Assembly (NCBI GenBank): GCA_020631735.1
Contig: CM036223.1
Location: 8,718,191 to 8,782,190 of the forward strand
Origin: Saccharum officinarum
Lineage: Eukaryota > Streptophyta > Magnoliopsida > Poales > Poaceae
Reading direction: 5' to 3'
DNA: 64,000 nucleotides
In this document: in pieces, positions 57,890-64,000 of the stretch
How positions within the stretch are numbered: position 1 is the first letter of the stretch
How the letters are laid out: each line of letters starts with the position of its first letter
Program-made: the position numbers and the translations under genes
Notes under the pieces: generated by a model
The model's database searches: none
Told to the model about the DNA's origin: nothing
The model's input: only the letters and a program-made list of their open reading frames with translations

Positions 57890-58917
57890 ATGGCCGGAAG
57901 AGGAAGAGGCAGGGGTCGTGGAGGTGTTCCCCCAAATCCACCACCGCCACCGCTACCAACTATTGAGCAACTTCTGGCAGTGCAGACGCAACTTATGCAA
58001 CAATTGGTGCAGAACTAACATAATCATCCGGTTGCTGGAGCACCACCACGTGATAAGCGTGGTGAGTTTTTGAAGGGTCATCCCCCGGTGTTCACGCATG
58101 CCGCTAATCCATTGGAAGCGGATGATTGGCTCCGTGCCGTGGAAAAGCAACTCAACATTGCTCAATGTGATGACCGGCAGAAGGTGTTGTTTGCTTCTGG
58201 ACAACTCCAAGGAGAAGCTCAGGACTGGTGGGAATCATATGAGTATGGTCGTCCCGCCAATGCTCCCGCAGTCACTTGGCAGAAGTTTAGAGAGAACTTC
58301 AGAGCTTATCATATACCAGAAGGGATAATAGAACTGAAGGCAGAGGAATTCCAGAATTTGACCCAGGGGTCATTGTCTGTAGCTGAGTATCATGACAAGT
58401 TTGCCCAGTTGTCACGATATGCACCACATGAGGTGGCCAATGACAATGATAAGCAGCGCCGCTTTTTGAAGGGATTGTATGATGGATTACAATTGCAGCT
58501 GATGTCCAATACTTATCCCAACTTTTAGACGCTTGTGAACCGCGCTATCGTGGTGGACAACAAGCGCAAGGAGATGGATGCCAAGAGGAAAAGGCTTCAG
58601 GGACAGACTTCTGGTAGTAACACTCATCCTCGTATTGGTTTCTAGCAGGGTAATCAACAGAGGCCTCCTTCTGGTCAGTGGAATCATGGTCAGGTCCCTT
58701 TCCGCAATCAGTTCCCACAACGTCCCCCATTCCAGCCGCAGAATGGTAACCAACGCCCTCCACAGCAGAATGGGAATCAGCCTTAGCGCCAGGGTCCTTC
58801 CAATAATACTCCAATGAAGACCAGTGCTCCCAATACCCCCAACAAGTGTTTCCGATGTGGAAAAGAAGGTCACTTGTCCTACAATTACCCTGAGAAGATC
58901 AACTAGCAGACTCCACA
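57890..58917 (+). pseudogene. gypsy C gag with six in-frame stops, cut by a CACTA element
   Basis: The start is ATG 57890 (MAGRGRGRGRGGVPP). The retrotransposon-gag core follows (PLEADDWLRAVEKQL, AQDWWESY, TWQKFRENFRAYHIPEG, FQNLTQGSLSVAEYHDKF). Then a Gln/Pro-rich region and the zinc knuckle CFRCGKEGHLSYNY, whose last Cys is Tyr. One frame holds throughout, but it is stopped by TAA at 58016 and by TAG at 58526, 58643, 58784 and 58904, plus a further TAG just inside the CACTA. No frameshift is needed up to 58910, so the decay is by point substitution. Confidence 0.85.
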
Positions 58918-61219
58918 CACTACAAAAGGAACACCCCTCTAGCAACGCATATATGTGTTGCTAAAAGCCCAAATAAGTGTTGTTATGATCTATACCAATG
59001 CATGTTATATGTGTTGCTAAAAGTGGCGTTGCAAGGTTCTATTGCAACACATATATATGCGTTGGTAAGTGATGTATATAAGTGTTGCAAGCTAGCAATG
59101 GATGTGTCTATGTTTCACCAACGCATACATGTGTTGCTGTGAAAATATGCCATATGCTTTCAGGATTTGTTATTATAATTATATATATGCTGCAAAGTAG
59201 TAATTCTTTTTCGCCAAATAGCTTGGTCAATTAAATGTACTCTATACAACAATCAGCCACAACTATAAACTACATATCTCTAGACAAAACCAAATAACAT
59301 TGAATATTTTTATTAGATAAATGATTATGTACACAGAAGAGAATTGCACAAAGTGTTATTGCATATACAATGGTTGACTAATTACAAAGTTCACTGAAAA
59401 ATAAAATACACAATATATCTAAAAAAATTAGTCTCTAGAGAAAAACGTTGCTCTTCGTCCTTCAATCATCTGAAATGTTGTTCTCGTCCTTCAATCATCT
59501 GAAATGTGGTTCTTCGTCCTTCAATCATATGAACATCCCAAAATATTATGTACTTGTCCTCTATCAAAATATAGAGTGCTTTTGTAAGAACATATACATT
59601 TAGAAAATACATGCTATTTTTTCCAATGAATGTATATATGTCACTGAAGGAAAATACAGAGTCAATGCGCATATATACCTGTTCCTACGCAGTTGTCAGA
59701 AAACTAAAGAATCCTTCATATCCTTCATCTACATCCCTGCCATAAAAGCAGTTGAACTGAATTAGCACTTAAGCCACTCAAAAATAAATTGAATCTCAGT
59801 GAGGTGCTCAAATTCATTACCGCCAAGTAATCTCGCTTTTCTAAATACAATAAAGCTTTCTGCCAGATCAGACACTGCAGGTTATTCAGATCTGAAAAAA
59901 AACAAAAGTGTTCCTTTGGGTATGTACACTATATATCAAGAGCATCAAAGAACTTTAGCATCGTACAATACTATTAGTTATGTCTTAGCATGGAGGAAGC
60001 ATCGAAAAGTTGCGTTACATAAACCTTTTTATATGCAAATTACATGAGAATAAAATCCACCTGTATTTCTGTCATGTCTGCTGTATATCCAACTGACTAG
60101 TCATCAAAGATAAGTCAGAAAATAATTAGTCGGACAAAAAATATAAAGCAAAATTTAGAAGCAAATAATTAGAATCAAACAATGCTAAAATTATAGACAA
60201 CAAGCCGTATATACTTAGGATAGCCTTACCTTGCCCGACCAGACCTTAGTTTCTTAGTAATTATTTGTTCTTTGGTCTTTCATAGCTCATACCTATATCA
60301 TAGATTCACATATTCACAGAACAAAATTCAGAAGATTTCCCTTTGCTTTCACAAGTTTGAGAAAATAAAAACTCACAGTAATCACACAGAAATATCAGAA
60401 ATTCAATAAAAAATCACGTACAAAAAGAATATGGGAGAAGTAAAAAAATATTGAATTTACATGACGACCTACCAAACCATCGGCCCCATCTCTACAGAGT
60501 ACCACTGTCGCGGGCAGTGCTTCTCTAATCTGCTGCTCAAGCAAACGACACCAACTATGATTATACGAGGCTGCTGCAATAATTACTAGTTTACCACAAT
60601 GCATGAACTGGGCAAGGTTTGAAACAGCGATTAGCGATTTGAGGAAGTACTCTGTGATGGGAAGATGATCGTACCGAGGGCAATATAATCAACCAGATCT
60701 TTCAGATCCAACCAGAAGGGGGCCACAAAATGGATCTAGCATATAGGACACAAATGTTTGAGGAGATCAGAACCTGTCTATTTGCAGATACGGTGGATGC
60801 GGAGTGGATTGCCCTGCGGATGGCCTCGGCAAGTTGTCGCCGCCGCATCTCCCAAACATGGCCTATAGTGCCAATTGGGTCCGCTGCTGCTCGTATGTCC
60901 CGTGAGGCCGTGACGCTGGCCGCACTTGGCCAGCGGGCGGCGGTGGCTGTGTGCCCGGGCGGCTGCCACAGTTCCGCACGACTCGAACGGCGGCATCTGC
61001 AAAGGGAGGGGTGAACAAAGTTGTGACCTAACAAAGGATGGGAATAGGAATAAGAACTGGCGAACTGCCGTGGCGAGGAGCCGAGGACTACGGAAGACAG
61101 AATATAATGACCGCTTACTCGCAGGGCGGCGTGGGAAGTGGAGGAGGTTGGGAACACCTGCAACGCTTTTGGTACCGTTCCAAGACATATGTTGCAATAA
61201 GGGGGTTTATGTTGTAGTG
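58918..61219 (+). mobile_element. Non-autonomous CACTA (En/Spm) transposon
   Basis: It starts CACTACAAAAGGAACACCCC and ends ...GTTTATGTTGTAGTG, imperfect terminal inverted repeats (CACTACAA[A/C]A...). A 3-bp target duplication ACA (58915-58917 and 61220-61222) flanks it. Subterminal copies of GCAACGCATATATGTGTTGC and variants in both orientations fill the first 230 bp. 2302 bp long, with no transposase. The open frames near 60702-61274 are anonymous. Strand is arbitrary. Confidence 0.85.
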
Positions 61220-61265
61220 ACAGAGGCAGGATAGTCACCAGAAGCCTGCATCTAATACTAGAAGG

Positions 61266-63356
61266 GTGAACCACTTATCCCAGGAAACCACAATGGAGGA
61301 ACCAGAAGTTATGCTTGGTACGTTCGATGTCCACTCCACTCCCGCCACTGTTCTTTTTTATTCTGGAGCATCACATTCTTTCATATCACAATCATTTGTT
61401 AGAATACATAGAATTCATTTGTGTGCCATGAAGAATCCTATATTAGTAAACTCACCTGGTGGAAGTATGCCAGCATCTTATCGTTGTCTCCCGATTAGTC
61501 TCATTCTAAGGGGGGTAGAGTTTAAGGTGAGTCCTATAGTATTGAGAATAGCTGGGATTGATCTTATCTTGGGAATGGATTGGATGATTCAACAACAAGC
61601 AGAGATTCAGTGCAAAGGGAAATCAGTAGTGTTGACAACACCAAAGGGAGATAGGATCAGAGTTGATGTGAAAGTGCAGAAACAGGAGACCGCTATAGTG
61701 AACCAGCTTGCTAATGGTGCCAACAAGGAGGACCAGGTTGTGGAAGAGTTCTCTGATGTGTTTCCTGAGGAATTGCCAGGTATGCCGCCAGATCGTGACA
61801 TTGAATTTATTATTGAATTATTACCTGGAACTGCACCTATAGCTAAGCGTCCATATAGAATGGGAGTAGATGAATTAGAAGAACTTAAGAAACAAATTAA
61901 GGAATTACAGGATAAGGGTTTCATTCGTCCTAGTTCTTCACCTTGGAGAGCACCAGTGATTTTTGTGGATAAGAAAGATGGTACTCAGAGGATGTGTGTA
62001 GATTATCGGTCTCTCAATGAGGTTACCATCAAGAATAAGTACCCGTTGCCCAGGATTGATGACTTGTTTGATCAGTTAAGAGGTGCTTGTATATTTTCCA
62101 AGATTGATCTTCGTTCTGGATATCATCAGTTGAAGATTCGTGCTAGTGATGTGCCAAAGATAGCTTTTACCACACGGTATGGGTTATATGAGTATACAGT
62201 GATGTCTTTTGGTCTGACTAATGCTCCTGCATACTTTATGTATTTGATGAATAAGGTATTCATGGAATATCTGGATAAGTTTGTAGTGGTATTCATTGAT
62301 GATATTCTAGTATTCTCCAAGACTGAGGAGGAACATGCTAAACATTTGAGGCTAGTTTTGCAAAAGCTCAGAGAACACCAGTTATATGCCAAGCGGAGTA
62401 AATGTGAGTTTTGGTTGAAGGAAGTTTCCTTTCTTGGTCATGTTGTCTCAAATGGAGGAATATCAGTAGATCCTAGCAAAGAGAAAGATGTATTGGACTG
62501 GAAGCCACCAACCAATGCAAGTGAGATTCATAGTTTCTTGGGATTAGTAGGCTATTACAGGAGATTTATAGAGGGATTTTCTAAGCTTGCGAAGCCAATG
62601 ACTGCACTATTAGAGAAGAATGCCAAGTTTGTGTGGTCTGAGAAGTGTCAGGCTAATTTTGAGGAATTGAAGAAAAGATTGACCACTGCACCAGTATTAA
62701 TTTTGCCAGATCTGAGTAAACAGTTCTCTATCTACTGTGATGCATCTCATTTGGGTTTAGGATGTGTTCTTATGCAAGGAGGTAGAGTTGTGGCATATGC
62801 ATCGAGACAGTTGAGAAAGCATGAATTAAATTATCCTACTCATGATTTGGAATTAGCTGTAGTGGTTCATGCACTAAAAATATGGAGACACTATTTGATT
62901 GGACATAAAAGTGATATATACACCGATCACAAGAGTCTGAAGTATATCTTCACTCAATCAGATCTGAACTTGAGGCAACGTAGATGGTTGGAATTGATAA
63001 AGGATTATGATCTGGAGGTGTATTATCACCCAGGAAAGGCTAATGTTGTTGCTGATGCTCTTAGTAGGAAAAGCTACGCTAATGAGATGCAAGTAATGCC
63101 CTGGTCAAGAGAGTTGTGTGCTGAATGTGAGCATTTGAACTTAGGGTTTACCACCAATGCAGTAGAATTGGTACTAGAACCTACTCTAGAGCAAGAGATA
63201 CGCAAGGCTCAGATGAAAGATGCAAAATTGAGAGAGATAGCAGAGAATATAGTGAAGGGCAAATCACTAGGATTCCATAAGGATGATAAGGGTACATTAT
63301 GGTTTGGAAAAGGCTGCATGTGCCAGAGGATAAGACTATCAAAAAGGCAATTTTGA
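61266..63356 (+). pseudogene. gypsy C pol, first part: protease, RT, RNase H
   Basis: A 696-codon frame. At residue 32 the protease motif reads [12 protein letters not shown]; the family has Asp-Ser-Gly-Ala, so the catalytic Asp is replaced by Tyr (codon TAT 61359-61361). RT is otherwise intact: [40 protein letters not shown] and [12 protein letters not shown] (Asp pair 62298-62303). RNase H follows ([49 protein letters not shown]). A one-base loss in the A run near 63309 throws the integrase start out of frame. The nominal start is not natural: gag-pol would be continuous across the CACTA site. Confidence 0.92.
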
Positions 63357-64000
63357 GTGAAGCTCATGAGTCAGCTTATTCCATACATCCTGGGAGTACT
63401 AAGATGTATCTGGATCTGAGAGAGAAATATTGGTGGTATGGTTTGAAAAGAGATGTTGCTGAGTATGTTGCTTTGTGTGACACATGTCAAAGGGTGAAAG
63501 CTGAACATCAGAGACCTGCAGGATTGTTACAACCTATGCAGATACCCGAATGGAAATGGGAAGAAGTTGGTATGGATTTTATAGTGGGATTGCCACGTAC
63601 TCAGAGAGGGTATGATTCAATTTGGGTAATAGTAGATCGCCTAACAAAGGTTGCTCATTTTCTACCAGTTAGGACTACGTATAGCAGTGCAAGGTTGCCA
63701 GAATTATATATGGAAAGAATAGTGAGTCTACATGGAGTTCCTAGGAAAATTGTGTCTGATCGGGGTACCCAGTTTACATCTCATTATTGGCAAAAGATAC
63801 ATGAATCACTAGGAACCAAGCTGAATTTTAGTACAGCCTACCATCCACAGACAGATGGACAGACAGAGAGACTTAATCAGATATTGGAAGATATGTTGAG
63901 AGCTTGTGCTTTATAATATGGTACTAGTTGGGATAAGAGCTTGCCTTATGTAGAGTTCTCATATAACAATAGTTATCAGAAGAGTCTTCAGATGGCACCG
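63299..64000 (+). pseudogene. gypsy C pol, second part: integrase (partial)
   Basis: The integrase zinc finger is HESAYSIHPGSTKMYLDL...CDTCQRVK. The DDE core has GMDFIVGLP, VSDRGTQFTS and [20 protein letters not shown] at 63914-63916 interrupts the frame exactly where gypsy B has TAA (12049-12051), and the sequence then continues in frame to the window edge. Confidence 0.9.

Larger units (their letters stand above)
53390..64000 (+). mobile_element. Ty3/gypsy LTR retrotransposon 'gypsy C' (partial; runs off right edge)
   Basis: 5' LTR TGTAACACCC...GTGTGACA (53390-56148), tRNA-iMet-type PBS, an extra ORF, gag, protease, RT, RNase H and integrase in order. The 3' LTR and chromodomain are outside the window. 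It is related to gypsy B in pol and in parts of the LTR, but the LTRs are clearly different subfamilies; the LTR fragment at 21871 belongs to this one. A CACTA element is nested in gag. Stops, frameshifts and a lost protease Asp make it inactive. Confidence 0.9.

Overview
This is a repeat-rich plant nuclear window, most likely from a PACMAD grass and plausibly an Andropogoneae (sorghum/sugarcane/Miscanthus group). The reasons are four copies of a maize-type potato-inhibitor-I gene, grass-style Ty3/gypsy and Ty1/copia elements, CACTA-type subterminal repeats and L1-type LINE fragments. The species call is inference. The only host genes I can support are the small inhibitor genes; almost everything else is transposable element, much of it nested.

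Layout. (1) 1-1784 and 18176-~18900 are the two halves of an old minus-strand LINE. It is split by a non-coding LTR element (1785-18175, TSD AATTT) built from GAAGGC repeats. That element is itself split by a Ty3/gypsy chromovirus-type element, 'gypsy B' (5384-15847, TSD CTGAT), which has lost gag, protease and most of RT. (2) ~20085-26562 is paralogous block 1. It holds a 5'-truncated inhibitor pseudogene (21145-21309), a gypsy LTR fragment (21871-23276) that has replaced the native promoter of an intact inhibitor gene (23437-23661), a LINE insertion and a CACTA-like repeat array. (3) 26755-46125 is a fragment of the GAAGGC element family, split by a large minus-strand Ty1/copia element (27326-45741, TSD GTAGT). 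The copia element has gag, PR-INT-RT-RH and an extra 3' ORF with its own promoter-like region. (4) ~46128-52995 is paralogous block 2, with two intact inhibitor genes (47754-47972 and 50126-50350), each with a TATA box and a 5'-UTR intron. (5) 53390 to the window end is a second gypsy element, 'gypsy C'. It has an extra ORF before gag, a CACTA element (58918-61219, TSD ACA) inserted in gag, and a damaged pol running off the edge.

Two 100-N gaps (6965-7064 and 37300-37399) are each flanked by long direct copies (~1.4 kb and ~5.0 kb). These look like unmerged overlapping contig ends rather than real tandem duplications, so the true sizes are probably ~9.0 kb for gypsy B and ~13.3 kb for the copia element.

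Function. The inhibitor genes are predicted to block chymotrypsin/subtilisin-like serine proteases (defence). Their reactive-site P1 residue differs between copies (Met, Met, Ala, and Ser in the pseudogene). The retroelements are mostly inactive: frameshifts, stop codons that look like cytosine deamination, and loss of catalytic residues. The observations most worth following are the LTR-driven inhibitor gene, with a candidate chimeric splice from an LTR donor to the gene's own acceptor, and the copia element's extra ORF, preceded by a CCGGACGCG-array-plus-TATA module that mimics the LTR promoter.
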